DNA of 28,608 nt from Sporisorium sorghi (taxonomy: Eukaryota > Basidiomycota > Ustilaginomycetes > Ustilaginales > Ustilaginaceae). A program made the translations under genes and the position numbers. Of the stretch, positions 18,164 to 28,557 are shown piece after piece. The stretch covers positions 30,717-59,324 of the forward strand of contig JALCCG010000128.1 in the NCBI GenBank assembly GCA_023212695.1. The letters run 5' to 3'. Under the pieces are notes generated by a model. The model was given only the letters and a program-made list of their open reading frames with translations, ran no database searches and was not told the DNA's origin. How positions within the stretch are numbered: position 1 is the stretch's first letter; each line of letters begins with the position of its first letter.

Positions 18164-19654
18164 ATGAATCAGCCACCGCTGGCCACCTCGCAGCAACGTT
18201 CAGCTTCGGCTGGCAACTATCCATCCTCCTCGTCCTCTGCGGTACCTTTCTCGTCAGCATCAACCACATCGACACCGCTCCTTGGTCACGGATCCTTCGG
18301 GGCAGCTAGCCCCGCTTCAAATATCTTGCCATCGTCGCCATATGCCACCGCTTCACCTGCATCGATATCCTTTCAGCACAGCTCTCCTTTCTCTCCGGCT
18401 TCGACAGCACATGCAACTTCAGCGTTTCGAAAGCTCGTCTGGGAAGGCACCATTCCGATATGTGTCTCGATCGATCCCGCTGAGCTGCCACCAGGCTCGG
18501 ACGCTACGATTGACTCGACGTACCTCGTTGTGCCTCGTATCAGCTACCTCCCTCTCATCGTAGCTGAAGTCAAGAAGAATCTGCTCGATTTGGTTCTGGA
18601 ACAGCCCGCACTCAACGTGCTCAACGAAAAGGAGCTCTGGTTCGAATACGAAGGCCAGCCGCTCCGATGGCACTGGCAGATCGGCTTGCTTTACGATTAT
18701 CACACCTCAAACCCGGCTCGCACTGCCATCGCATATCAGTCGACAGCGACGACCACTTCGGGCCTGGGGTCGTTGCGTTCCGAAACGCCTTCACTCACAC
18801 AAGGCGGTCTCGATGGTGCGGCCATGTCCGCAGCCCAACCATCGAGGCTGCCATGGAATATCCGGCTGCGGCTGTCCAAACCACCGGCGGATCGACTCCA
18901 CAGCAACTCAGGCTTGGAGTCGTGCAAGACGTCGTTCATGTCGATGATCAAGGAGGCCGACTTTGTGCGCTACGGATCCACAAAGAAAGTGGTCAACCTG
19001 CGCAAGCAGGAGCAGGACACGCTTTGGGATGGTATAGTGTCGCACGACTACGATGTGTTTTGGAGCATTGCCAACAAGCTTGTCCCCAACGCAAGCGTGT
19101 CCAGTTTCGATGCGAGCCATGCCGGTGCAACGTCGGTGGGTCGGTCTCCGATCGCCTCGCGCACAGTATCTCTCAACCTCGGCGGCACGCAAGAAGACCG
19201 CACAGCTCCGCCCGTCCAACGCAGCCTCACAACACAGCCCAACGAGTCGCAAGCCAGTCTCGCGCCCAGCACCGTCTCGACCATCACCAGCACCACATCG
19301 TCCGACACACCCTCAGCCACCACCGGCACAGCGACACCCAGCGCAGCCAGTGCGGTGCGCAGCATCCCCATCCGCATCTTCCTACCGGACAACGCACCCA
19401 TCGTGCAAGAACCCGTGCCGCCCACGCTCGAGGACGGCAGAGCGAATACGCTGGGCGCGGTGCTGTCGGCACTGTTCCCGCTGCTGTTCCCTCCGCCTCC
19501 GAGCTTCAGCAGTTTCCAGGCGCAGGCGCCGCCGCTGGCGTATGCGCTGGTGCAGGGCGTGAGGATGCCGTTGGATGCAGAGATTGCGTGGTTGGGGAGC
19601 GCGTTGGTGGGGCCGGATGGGTGGGTGGCGGTCGTGATTGGGTTGGTGTCTTGA
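18164..19654 (+). CDS. ATG5: Autophagy protein Atg5
   Basis: This 496-residue protein is Atg5, the acceptor of the ubiquitin-like Atg12. The Atg12-Atg5 conjugate with Atg16 acts as the E3-like factor for Atg8 lipidation on the phagophore. After an 80-residue Ser/Thr-rich leader comes the conserved start VWEGTIPICVSIDP, then YLPLIVAEVKKNLLD, LWFEYEGQPLRWHWQIGLLYD, PWNIRLRLSKPP and SFMSMIKEADFVRYGS. Lys263 in that last motif is at the position of the Atg12-accepting lysine (yeast Lys149, human Lys130). The C-terminal ubiquitin-like part has IPIRIFLPDNAPIVQEPV, a Leu/Pro segment LFPLLFPPPP and GVRMPLDAEIAWLGSAL, ending VVIGLVS. A linker of about 85 residues, rich in Ser, Thr and Ala (about 312-400), separates the helical and C-terminal parts. 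It is a single exon. Confidence 0.93.
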   Translation: MNQPPLATSQQRSASAGNYPSSSSSAVPFSSASTTSTPLLGHGSFGAASPASNILPSSPYATASPASISFQHSSPFSPASTAHATSAFRKLVWEGTIPICVSIDPAELPPGSDATIDSTYLVVPRISYLPLIVAEVKKNLLDLVLEQPALNVLNEKELWFEYEGQPLRWHWQIGLLYDYHTSNPARTAIAYQSTATTTSGLGSLRSETPSLTQGGLDGAAMSAAQPSRLPWNIRLRLSKPPADRLHSNSGLESCKTSFMSMIKEADFVRYGSTKKVVNLRKQEQDTLWDGIVSHDYDVFWSIANKLVPNASVSSFDASHAGATSVGRSPIASRTVSLNLGGTQEDRTAPPVQRSLTTQPNESQASLAPSTVSTITSTTSSDTPSATTGTATPSAASAVRSIPIRIFLPDNAPIVQEPVPPTLEDGRANTLGAVLSALFPLLFPPPPSFSSFQAQAPPLAYALVQGVRMPLDAEIAWLGSALVGPDGWVAVVIGLVS

Positions 19655-20004
19655 GCTTTCAATTAGAGGTGCATTCATTGTGCAATGTAGAAAGCAGACG
19701 CATGTCGGCATCAAGTCTGTGTCGCAGTCTTGAGGCTGAGCCTACATGCATGTATGAGATTACGAAGGACAGAGCAGAGCTGTTGCGGCAATTTTCGTTT
19801 TGTTAAGTTTTTTAGTAATCGGCGATCCGGGTGAGATTCACACGTTCCCGATGAGCGAGCGAAGGAATTCGGACAGCGAACGAGCGGATCGCGCTTCTCG
19901 CTGCACGTCCTGCATCCACTCTCTCTTCCCGCGCATCCACACTTCTTTACCTTCCATCGTCCATCCGTCCTTTTTTTTTCCCCCCTTCGGTTGCAGCGAG
20001 CACG
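19655..20004 (+). promoter_or_regulatory. ATG5 3' end and TAF12 promoter/leader
   Basis: This is 350 bp between genes in the same direction. The last 100 bp are pyrimidine-rich and include a T9-C6 run at about 19971-19986 right before the TAF12 start, typical of a fungal leader. No other gene is seen. Confidence 0.45.
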
Positions 20005-20468
20005 ATGAACAACCAAGGACAGCAAGGTCAGCAGCCCGGCCAACCCGGCGGGCAAGGTCAACCGCAGAACGCCGCGCAGGCCGCGCAGTACAAGGCGGCT
20101 TTGCTCCAGCAGCAGCAGCTCCAGGCGATGCATGCTCAGGCGCTCGCTCAGCAGCAGGCCCAGCAGCAGGGTCAGTCGTCTCAGCAGCCGCAACAGCAGG
20201 CCCAGCAACAGCAGCAGCAGCCTCAGCAGCAGGCGGCGAGCTTGCAGGCGGCGAGCTTGCAGGCGTTGCAGGCGTTGGTGCAGAACAACCCGCAGGGTCT
20301 GGCTGCGTTGTTCCAGGCGGCGAGGGAGGGAAGGATGAGTCCGGAGCAGCTGGCTCAGTTGAAGGCGTTTATTGGGGCGCATCAGCAGGCTCAGCAGCAA
20401 CAGCAGCAGCAGCAAGCTCAGCAGCAGCAGCAAGCTCAGCAGCAGCAGCAGATTCGACCACCGCAGCA

Positions 20469-20507
<39 letters not shown>

Positions 20508-22377
20508 AGCGCTCATGCAGCAACAGCCTCGTCCGCCCCAGCAACCTCAACAGCAGGGCCAACCCAATCTGCAACAGCAACAACAGATGGCAGCAGCGCT
20601 CCAACAGCAGCTCCAGCAACAGCAGCGCAACGCCCAACAGCAGCAACAGCAGCAGAATCCCGCACTCGCCCGTCCACCCCAGGTGCCAGGTGCGCCGGGA
20701 CAACCGCAAATCCCGCAGACGGAGCAGGCGCTTCTGGAGCAGTTCAACCGCATCGCCCAACCGCTGAGGATGAAGGTGCAGGCGCTCGAGAGTGCGCTGA
20801 ACAATCCGAACCACAAGCCGGAGGAGAGGCAGCAGATCCAGAATGCGCTGCAGGAGTCGAGGAACCAGCAGGCTGCGCTGGCCAAGCAGATTCAGATTGT
20901 TAGAGAGAGTTTTAGGCAGCAACAGCAGCAGCTCGGACAGCAGCAACAGCAACAGATGCCGCAGATCAACAATGGAGCAGCACCGACTCCCATCGCTGCA
21001 GCGACGCCACAGCAACAGCAGCAGCAGCAGACGGCGAGTCCCGCGCCTCCTCCTGCGCCGGTTTCGGCGACGACGCCCGCCACGCCTGCAGCTGGGATTG
21101 CGGCAGCCGCTTCGGCGACGAGTACGCCCAAGACACAGGCGAAAGCGACGCCCAAGGCGCCAGCCAAGAGCAAAGCCGCGCAGAAAAAGGAAAAGGAGGC
21201 GAAAGAGAAGGAGGAGAAGGAGAGGAAGGAGAAGGAGGCCAAGGAGGCCAAGGCTGCGAAGGGTGCCAAGGGCAAAGCTGCTGCTGCTGCTGCTGCTGCT
21301 GCGGCGGCGGCGGCGGCGGCTGCAGCTGCGAATGCGTCGCCTGCTCCTGGAGGTGCGGGTGCGGCCAAGTCTTCCACTGCTACAGGTGCGGCGACTCCTG
21401 GCCCTGCTGGCGGAGTGGGTGCTCCGACGCCTGCTACCCCCGCCGCTGCTATCCCTGCCGCGGGACCACCTGGAGGAGCACCAGGCGCCAGGCCGGACGC
21501 TCCCGGTGCCCTCGCGCCCCCTACCGCACCAGGCACCGCACCCACCGCCACCACCGCTGCTGCCGCTGCCCCCGCCGGAGCATCCGGCACATTGACCCCC
21601 ACACCCTCCTCGATCAACCAACCCCCCGTAACCGCCATGTCCGCAGCCGCGGCATCCTACGCCAACGTCGCGATCCCGCAAACGCTCAACGTATCCACGA
21701 GCACCGCACCTGAGCCTTACCCGAACACCTCCGGGCCACGCGCGAGCATGACGCAGGGCCTCGGTGTAACGCCCGTGATTGGGACGCCTGCGGTGCTTGC
21801 GCGGCCCGCTGTGCTGAGTGGCGAGCCGGCGGGCGATGCGGCGCTGGACGAGCTGCTCGGGCTACCCGCCAAACCGCACACGGGCACGGCGGACGAGCTG
21901 CTCGGTTTGCCCGAGCAAGACGTAGCGGCCGCGGCGGCTGTGACGGCGTCCGCGGCACTCCACTCGTCCGCTGCGGCAGCGGTGCCCAGCTCGCCCTTCA
22001 CACCCGCCGCCCCGACCACGTCCAGCAGCACTGGAGCGGGGACGAACACACTGTTGGCGAAACGCAAGATCTCGGACCTGATCAGCGAACTCGACTCGAA
22101 CGAAAAACTCACCGGCGCCGTCGAAGATCTGCTGCTCGAGCTGGCGGACGAGTTTATCGACAGCGTCACCGCCATGGCGTGCAGGTTGGCAAAGCATAGA
22201 AAGGCGGACAAGTTGGAGGTGAGAGACGTGCAGCTGCATCTGGAGAGGAATTGGAATTTGAGGGTGCCGTTCCCAGGCGCTGTGCCGATCGCCCCGCCCA
22301 GGACGAAGGTCGGTGTGGTGGCGGCGCCGGGTGCAGGGGGTGCGGGAGGTGCGGCAGCGGGTGCGGCGCAGAAGTGA
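20005..22377 (+). CDS. TAF12: TFIID/SAGA subunit TAF12 with long Gln-rich N-terminus
   Basis: This 790-residue single-exon protein has a C-terminal histone fold (about residues 683-758) typical of TAF12: [52 protein letters not shown] and [13 protein letters not shown]12 pairs with TAF4 in TFIID, and with Ada1 in SAGA, through this H2B-like fold. The first 350 residues are very Gln-rich, with several CAG/CAA runs, and include a predicted helical stretch with [21 protein letters not shown] Lys/Glu block (about 392-425) is followed by an 18-residue Ala run and a Pro/Ala/Thr-rich linker. The position of the histone fold at the extreme C-terminus matches yeast Taf12. GC-rich codons in the linker switch from the surrounding use, probably due to repeat expansion. 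Confidence 0.92.
20392..20520 (+). repeat. Polyglutamine CAG/CAA tracts in TAF12
   Basis: Nearly continuous CAG/CAA codons with sparse Ala, Ile, Arg and Pro interruptions. In the antisense direction this produces a spurious poly-Leu frame. Confidence 0.9.
21277..21330 (+). repeat. Polyalanine tract in TAF12
   Basis: A run of about 18 Ala codons, first GCT and then GCG, so at least two separate trinucleotide expansions are involved. Confidence 0.9.
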
Positions 22378-22707
22378 GACGAGATCGTGTACTCTACACC
22401 AGCGTCTGTTGTGCGTGGATTGACATGGTTTGGCGGTCGTAGCGAGCCCAGTGTGAATGACATGTCATTTGTGTGACTGCAGCAAGTGAGAAAACTGGCG
22501 TGAGAGTGTCGTGAACAACCTTGCTCTAAACCCGCTTCAACTCCATCTCGTCCCGCATCAGCATTACTGACTGCGCGGCACAACGCTCGACGCCCACTCA
22601 ACTCACCTCGTTCGTCATCGCACCTTGACACGCAAAACACAAGAGAACCCAATTCACATTGCACATCAACAAACGCCAGCGATCAATCGCTCCCCCGCTC
22701 CCTCTCG
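22378..22707. other. Convergent 3' intergenic region
   Basis: This is 330 bp between the stops of TAF12 and the unrecognised minus-strand gene. It is presumed to hold both 3' UTRs; no RNA gene, repeat or convincing coding sequence is seen. Confidence 0.5.
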
Positions 22708-23763
22708 CTACAGCACCATGCGCCCATGCCAGCAGTCGCGCTGCGGCCTCTTGCTGGGCAGGTAAGGCTTTTTGTACACCATCATTTCGTACTTGATTCC
22801 CTTCGGCTTGGGATGCGTGTGTGTGGAGCCAGCCACTGCGCTCGGCTTGGGGTTGATCGCCTTGCTGCTCGCACTGGCACCGTTGCTTGTGGTCGCAGTG
22901 TGTTGCTCGCTAGTCGTACCGCCAGCAGTGGTGCCGGGAGCAGAGCCGCTGGTTTTGGTCTGGGTCGACCAAGACGCTGCAGCCGGTGCTGGGTGAAGCT
23001 TCTTCTTGACCGGCTTCGAGATGGCGCCCGGGTCGGTTGCGGCCGCCATGGGGATCGTATCGCTCGAACTGTGACTGACCGCCTTCTTGCGCTTCGGAGC
23101 AGGTGGCTTGGGCGGCTGATGCTGATAGATGACCTTCCGCTCGCCAGGAGCAGGTTCAGGCGACTTGGCCCTCGGAGTGGAGTCCCTTGCAGGTGAGGCA
23201 GTAGTCGCCTTTGGTTTGCCAGGCCCGCCAGTAGCCGCCTTGAATTCGTTGGACTCCTTGTGCTTTCCCTTGAACGTGCCGCCACCGTTGATCGCAGAAT
23301 CCAAGCCGCTGCCTGCGCCAGGTGCTGCTGCTGCTCTTCCCTTTTGCGCACCTTGCTGCTTCTCTGCATTAGCCTTCATCTTGGCGAGAACAGCCTCCGA
23401 TTTGAGCAGGAAGTCGCGCCTCAGCTCCTCGGCTGAGGGACCCTTGTTCTTCGGCAAGCTCGACTTCACAGGGCTCTGCGGGAAAGTAAAGCTGAAGCCC
23501 TTTTTGGTGGTAGTTGTGCCAGTGGTGGCGGCGGGGGCAGGTTTCGGAGACGTGTGACTGTAGCCTCCAATGGTAGCGGCAGGTCTGGCAAGGTTGAGAC
23601 CGACCGAGGCGGTGGTCAGCAAGGATGGCGACGACTTTGTGCCGAGAGGGGAGCTTGCGTGGAGCGGGCTCTTGAAGATTGGAAGCGAAGAGAAAGGCTT
23701 CTGCGGTGTGTTGAGCTGAGCTTTGCTCTTGAAGATGTCCGTTTTGGCGCGAGCAGGGCCAGG

Positions 23764-23802
<39 letters not shown>

Positions 23803-25122
23803 GTCGCCGCTCGTCTGCGAAGCTGCAGCGCTATGGTCCGTCGTTTCGAGCTTCTTCTTACCCTTCTCGTTCTTGACAGCTTCCTTGCTCCCGTTCTTGC
23901 TCTGCCCATCACCATCGTCCTTTGCAGTCGAGGCTTTCTTTTTGGACTTGCCCTTGTTGCTCCGCCTCTTCTTCCTCGGTAAGAATCCAGACAAGAACCC
24001 AAGATTCTCCGAGAGCTCCTCTGCAAACTCCTTGCTCGCCTCCCTAGCGCTAGCCATCTCCATTCTCCTCATCTTTGTGACAAAATCGAGGTATGTGTCG
24101 TAGTCTTTGAACACCTCCTCGGTGTACGGAACGTACGACTCGGGGTTTTTGGCGTTGTAGGGATAAGTAGCATTGTACCAGTCCATGTAGCCGTACGGAT
24201 CGTCGCAGTCATCCGAGTCGCCGTCGAGGTAGGCGTAGGCGTCGTAATCGTCAATACCATATTCGTCGAGCAGCTCCTCCTGTCCGACGAGAGCTTGCAA
24301 TCTCGTGAGCGTCGAGTCCCAGCGCAGCAGTTCCCAGAGCAGGTCGTCCTTAGCCTGCTTTCGAGAGGCGGCGGTCATGTTCTCTTCGGCCAGCTCGCCG
24401 ACTGGCTTTTGCAGCTTAGCCTGCATGACGGAACCAGGTGTGTAGCCTGATGTTTTGTTCGCCGCCTCGGCCGCATGGTGTGCGCACAGATTTCCAGGAG
24501 GCGGCTGCCCATGACGGTAGCCATCATCGTACACATAGTGGTCCGAATAGATGGTGCTCGGTGTCGCCTTGGACTGCAGGCGCGTCGACGGGTCCCAGTC
24601 GGGGCCAAAGAGCGACGTGGCTACGAATATGCCAAACTTGATCATGGCCTCTTTGCGCCCCACGATATCGTCGTCGTACTGCTCGAGCTCGACGCGGAAC
24701 TGGCGAGTCTTGTGAGCGAAAAAGAGGTTCTTTAGGTTCATATGCTGCGTGGCTTGGCGCGGGGTGAGCGCGTAAAGAGGGAGCAGGGGCAGCTTGGCGG
24801 GGATGGGCGCGAGGGCTTCTTCGAGCGTGAGCTCGGGCGGGTGTTGCATGAGGAGGTGCTTGGCCATGCCCTCGGCGTGCGAGCGTTTTATGGATTGGGC
24901 GTGCGCAGCGTGCGCAGCGTGCGTAGCGTGCGCAGCGTGCGCAGCGTGCGTAGCGTGCGCAGCGTGGCCGGTGGGGTAGTAGACTGGATCGGGAGGAGGC
25001 CCGCCGTAGCCGGATGGTGCGGCACCGTGACCCATGGAATAGGAGGCGGGAGTACCCGCCATCAGGGACGCGAAGAACTCCTGGAGGAACATCGCCGCTG
25101 CTGGATCGCCCATGGACGCCAT
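22708..25122 (-). CDS. Unrecognised conserved-looking nuclear-type protein (804 aa)
   Basis: I do not recognise this family. The longest frame starts at GTG; I use the ATG at 25122 because its context (CCACCATGG) is optimal, although a second in-frame ATG lies three codons later. Residues 53-76 are an Ala/His/Thr repeat. Residues about 95-185 look folded and structured, with PPELTLEEALAPIPAKLPLL and RQFRVELEQYDDDIVGRKEA. Residues about 255-340 are rich in Asp and Tyr, ending EEVFKDYDTYLDFVTKMRRM. A basic cluster PRKKRRSNKGKSKKK resembles a nuclear localisation signal. The second half is low-complexity (Lys, Ser, Ala, Pro), with a 12-Ala run, and ends with a more ordered tail GIKYEMMVYKKPYLPSKRPQ. 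Codon use resembles its neighbours. A nuclear role is inferred from the basic cluster only. Confidence 0.75.
23765..23800. repeat. GCA trinucleotide run (polyalanine on minus strand)
   Basis: A perfect GCA repeat of about 12 units inside the 804-aa gene, encoding Ala on the minus strand. Confidence 0.85.
24901..24966. repeat. 9-bp tandem repeat encoding an Ala/His/Thr array
   Basis: About seven copies of GTGCGCAGC, with a GTGCGTAGC variant at two places. On the minus strand it encodes the AAHATHAAH pattern near the N-terminus of the 804-aa protein. Confidence 0.9.
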
Positions 25123-25741
25123 GGTGGATATGCGCGCGCAATCGCCACTGCGAAGCGGCGATCCAGCAAAAGAAAAGCAGATAAAGGTGTTGCTCGAAAA
25201 GAGAAAGGAATCGAGGGTGAAGGAGAATGTGGTGATACGAGAGGAATGGCAAAAAGCCAAAGAGGCTGGCTGATGTTGGAAGAAGAGAAGAGAACAAAGG
25301 AGCAAAGGGCGAGTCAGGTTCTTATGGCTTCGAAAACTGAGCCATGGCCTCTCTTTCTCCCCCCACCAAAATGCACAGCAACAGTGGGGTCTGATGCATG
25401 GCGACCGCAAAACAACAATCGCCTTTGACTCTGCAAAGTCACATTTCACTCGAAAAACTGCGCAGCAGCAGCGCCCCCCTTGGTGTTGATGAAGGGCTCT
25501 CCACTCTCACGCCTCTTCGCACGGTCCTGTGAATCACAATGACGCGGATGATGAGCCAGTTGACACATTCGCTCTGGACTCAAGTGACTCGAAGCCCGTG
25601 CGTGAGACATTTTTCAAGTGCTGTCTCCCCTTTCACCCGCTCGCCTGGCTGAGATGCTCTTTCGGGCTGTCCACACGTCGAGCTCATCGTATCCATCACA
25701 CCGTCGATCAAGAAGAATCTTCATTCACAATGAAAGCAATG
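25123..25741 (-). promoter_or_regulatory. NOC4 3' end and promoter of the 804-aa gene
   Basis: This is 619 bp between two genes that both run on the minus strand. It should hold the NOC4 3' UTR and the promoter and leader of the 804-aa gene. The part at 25123-25300 is purine-rich on the + strand (pyrimidine-rich on the coding strand), which fits a leader. The GTG-initiated extension of the reading frame here is not credible coding. Confidence 0.5.
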
Positions 25742-28360
25742 CTAAGCAAAGCTGAACAGCATCGCACAAACGTCATGCGTGCCCGTTTGATCCACCTTGC
25801 GCTTCTTGGCCCGCTCTACGCGCTTGAGCTCCTCGATCGCCTCCCTCGCCTCGCGCTCATCCTCGTCCTCGTCATCCACGCCCTCATCGCCCAGCTTGCG
25901 CTTGCGCTCCTCCCGCTCGCGCTGCACCTCTTGCTCCTCCTGCCTCTCGGCCGCGGCGAGCGAGTTCTGCGCGCGCACACGACCCGCCTCGGAGGGGAAG
26001 ATGTCGACGCGGTTGTGCGCCGTCGTATCCGTCGATCCACCGGCGCCGAATCCGCCGGGCAAGCTGTACGCCAGCGCGGGCGCTGCTCGTCGTCGCGGCG
26101 CTTCGCCCGGTTTGGTCACCGGCTTGTTGAGCGTCTTTCTCGTCTCGGTCTCGAACAGCGTGCCGTACGTGATGTCGAGAAAGTCGTCCAGGCTGTAGCC
26201 CTCGCGCGTAAAGGGCTCGGCAAAGATACGCGCCAGACCCGTCACGCTGCCCAAAAAGTGCGCTTCGCCGGGCAAGACGCTGCCTTCCTCAGCACCCATC
26301 GCAGGCCCGCCGCTGTTGCCGCGCGCCATCGCCGCAGCGCCGAAACTCGCCAGCTCCCACAACGAGCTCTCCAGCGCGTGCGTCTTGAGCGGGTCTTTCT
26401 CGTTAGGATCAAAGGGGTCCTCGATTCCCGCTGGCCCGATGTTGAGCCGGTCGCCGTCCCACTCCTTGTGCACCAGCGCCATGCATCGCGGGTGGCGCTT
26501 GAGCAGGTTGTACACCAGCGGCACAACGGATGCGATGGCCGCTGGCGGCGCACGCAGGCTGAGCCGCGACAAGCGCTTGGCAAAGCTCGCCACCAGCGCC
26601 GACGAGAGATGCGTCGACGACAGGAACGTCTCGAGCAACCGCAGGAAGCGCGCGCGGTACTTCATGTGCAGCACCGACGCGTCGAGCATTGCATAGAGCC
26701 GCGTGTAGAATTGCGGGTAGTCCAGGTTGTGCTTTGTGACCAGTGTGAAGATGGCGTTGAGCGCCAGAAGGGCCGTTGCACCGCGCGAGTTCAGGCAGGA
26801 TACGAGGAAGTCGTGCAGCATGGTGGGCTTGGTGAGGTGCGGCAGGATCTGGGCGTGCAGGCGGACGAGCACTTCGTGTGTGGCTGCGAGGCTGAGCTCG
26901 CCACCGATGAGCGAGCCTTTGGCGACACCTGCCGCCGCGGCCGACTCTTCCGTCTGGCGCCGCGGAAGGACGAGGTCGAGCCAGGCGGTGGAGAAGGCGG
27001 CGCGTTGAGCACCCATGTGATGCACCGATTCGTGGAATGTTCTCGCTTTGCGCTTCTTGGCGCTGGCAGAACGAGCGGCGGCACCCAGACCGCCAACGGC
27101 CTTCTTGTCTGCTGCTCGACGCTGCTCGCTCGCTGTGGCTCCTGCTCGAGGCTCGCCCTCGTCGCCAGAGTCAGAGAACCAGCCGGCCATGTCGTCGTCG
27201 TCGTCGTCGTCGTCGTCGTCTTGCCCGTCTTCCGCATCCAAGTCACCATCATCGACAACCGAGAGCTTCTTTCCGTTTGCACTGCTGCCTGCCGTCTTCT
27301 TTTTCTTCTTCTTGCCCGCGGTGCCCAAAGGCGGGATCGAGAGCTCGTCGACCAAAAAGTTGTTGAGATCCTCGCCGCTCGTCGGAACTGCTGCCAGCTG
27401 AATGAGCAGCGCCAAGGTGTGTGCTCTGAGCTGAGTGCTGCCCGCGATGCTCGGCGGTGGCTTGCGCAGAGCCAGGCTGATCTCGCGCAAGGTAGCAAAA
27501 CGAACGTCGTCGTACTCGTCCAATCCGCTTTGCACAAACTTGTCCCTGACATCCTCCGGCACGCCTGACTCGACTCGAGCCACTTGGTATCGTGTGCCTG
27601 CGTCACCGTTGCCAAGCTTGGCCAGGCTCGGAGGACCGGCGATGAGTGCGAGGCACAGTGCACGCCAGGGAGACTGAGCCCAGAAGGCAAGGTTGCTTGA
27701 GACTGGCTCGGATGCGTCGTTCCTGCTGCTCGATGCAGCCTTGGCTTGCGCCCTGGCAGCTGCAGCCGCAGCAGCGATACGTGTCAGAGAAGACGATGCA
27801 GCGGTCTGCAGCTCCACCAGCATCTGGAGAGCCTCGAGACGCAGACCCTCGACGTGGTGTGCAAGCAAGCCGCACAGCAACTCGATGGTCTCGTTCCAAC
27901 GCATCCTGATCCAGTCTGCCACTTTGACCTGTGCTTCCTTTGCTTTGGCCGAGAGCGCTGTGTCGGAACTGCTGCTGTTCTTGCCACCGTACGAAAGCAG
28001 GTATCCATCCTGATCCACATCTTTGTCGAAAGGAATCTTGTCCTCGCCACTGAGCGACTTGATGGCCCTCACCAGCACAAGCGCTGCGCGGTGAAGTGCA
28101 ACTGCTGCATACTTCCTTTCCTTCGTTGTGCTATCTTGACCGACTTTTGCGAGCTTCTTGGAGAGAGTGAGAAGGTCCGAGAGCGGGTTGAGGTCGGAAG
28201 AGGACAGTAGAGCAGACTGGAGTGCCTGCACCTGCTCCAATGCCGATGACGGTTTGTTGCTGTTGGAGACGGTGCCGTTGCTCGAGCTGGAGCTAGAGCT
28301 GGAGCTAGAGCTGGAGCTAGAGCTGGCGCCAGCTTTCTTGCTGGACGACGCCTTTGCCAT
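25742..28360 (-). CDS. NOC4: Ribosome biogenesis protein Noc4 (CBF/Mak21 family)
   Basis: This 872-residue protein resembles Noc4, which with Nop14 acts in nucleolar maturation and export of the 40S ribosomal subunit. The CBF domain lies at about residues 510-650: LLALNAIFTLVTKHNLDYPQ, FYTRLYAMLDASVLHMKYRA, FLRLLETFLSSTHLSSALVA, FAKRLSRLSLRAPP and VPLVYNLLKRHPRCMALVH, then DPFDPNEKDPLKTHALESSL WELAS, all family hallmarks. Yeast Noc4 is about 550 aa; the excess here is a Ser-rich start, Ala-rich insertions, an acidic block with ten Asp (about 380-390) and a charged coiled C-terminus with nuclear-type KKRK. The longest frame starts at TTG, so I chose the ATG at 28360 (A at -3, G at +4). The last ten residues are not recognisably conserved, so an unnoticed 3' intron is possible. 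Confidence 0.88.
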   Translation of the reverse strand: MAKASSSKKAGASSSSSSSSSSSSSSSNGTVSNSNKPSSALEQVQALQSALLSSSDLNPLSDLLTLSKKLAKVGQDSTTKERKYAAVALHRAALVLVRAIKSLSGEDKIPFDKDVDQDGYLLSYGGKNSSSSDTALSAKAKEAQVKVADWIRMRWNETIELLCGLLAHHVEGLRLEALQMLVELQTAASSSLTRIAAAAAAARAQAKAASSSRNDASEPVSSNLAFWAQSPWRALCLALIAGPPSLAKLGNGDAGTRYQVARVESGVPEDVRDKFVQSGLDEYDDVRFATLREISLALRKPPPSIAGSTQLRAHTLALLIQLAAVPTSGEDLNNFLVDELSIPPLGTAGKKKKKKTAGSSANGKKLSVVDDGDLDAEDGQDDDDDDDDDDMAGWFSDSGDEGEPRAGATASEQRRAADKKAVGGLGAAARSASAKKRKARTFHESVHHMGAQRAAFSTAWLDLVLPRRQTEESAAAAGVAKGSLIGGELSLAATHEVLVRLHAQILPHLTKPTMLHDFLVSCLNSRGATALLALNAIFTLVTKHNLDYPQFYTRLYAMLDASVLHMKYRARFLRLLETFLSSTHLSSALVASFAKRLSRLSLRAPPAAIASVVPLVYNLLKRHPRCMALVHKEWDGDRLNIGPAGIEDPFDPNEKDPLKTHALESSLWELASFGAAAMARGNSGGPAMGAEEGSVLPGEAHFLGSVTGLARIFAEPFTREGYSLDDFLDITYGTLFETETRKTLNKPVTKPGEAPRRRAAPALAYSLPGGFGAGGSTDTTAHNRVDIFPSEAGRVRAQNSLAAAERQEEQEVQREREERKRKLGDEGVDDEDEDEREAREAIEELKRVERAKKRKVDQTGTHDVCAMLFSFA
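27191..27220. repeat. GTC repeat (Asp10 on minus strand) in NOC4
   Basis: Ten consecutive trinucleotides encode Asp10 in NOC4. A short acidic run is normal in nucleolar proteins. Confidence 0.85.
28285..28326. repeat. 12-bp tandem repeat (Ser run) in NOC4
   Basis: Repeats of GAGCTGGAGCTA encode the serine run near the NOC4 N-terminus on the minus strand. Confidence 0.85.
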
Positions 28361-28480
28361 GGTTGTGCAAGATCCAGGTTGGCTTGTGTACGATGTTGAG
28401 ATGGTGGTCTGATGCCAAAGAAGTGTCTTCGCCTGCAGTCCAAGTTTTTCCTCGGCGATTTTGCAGCAGCGAGAAGAATT

Positions 28481-28510
28481 CAAAAAAAATAAATAAATAA
28501 ATAAAAAAGG

Positions 28511-28556
<46 letters not shown>
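28481..28556. repeat. A-rich contig-end repeat
   Basis: An (AAAT) run at about 28487-28503 is followed by a short A/G piece and 46 uninterrupted A residues (28511-28556). It lies upstream of NOC4 and next to the contig end. It may be a real A-rich microsatellite, but the homopolymer probably caused the assembly to stop here. Confidence 0.8.

Positions 28557-28557
<1 letters not shown>

Noticed and set aside
18667..19806. 379-codon frame overlapping ATG5 on the same strand
   Set aside because: It is a +1 frame shadow of ATG5. The His/Arg/Ala-rich translation has no family resemblance.
19711..21681. Long minus-strand frame rich in Leu, Arg and Ser opposite TAF12
   Set aside because: It is the antisense reading of the TAF12 CAG/CAA and GCN repeats. 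It has no domain, and the sense frame carries a clear histone fold.
24901..24966. Short regular repeats considered as a CRISPR-like array
   Set aside because: The 9-bp units are directly adjacent without spacers and encode an in-frame Ala/His/Thr repeat. This is a coding microsatellite.
25123..25449. GTG-initiated N-terminal extension of the 804-aa protein
   Set aside because: A GTG start is not expected in a fungal nuclear gene, the translation is Phe/Ser/Leu leader-like noise, and the ATG at 25122 has an optimal context.
25529..27568. Long plus-strand frame opposite NOC4
   Set aside because: It is antisense to the CBF domain of NOC4. Its Arg/Leu/Val/His bias is typical of an antisense shadow of a GC-rich gene, with no recognisable family.
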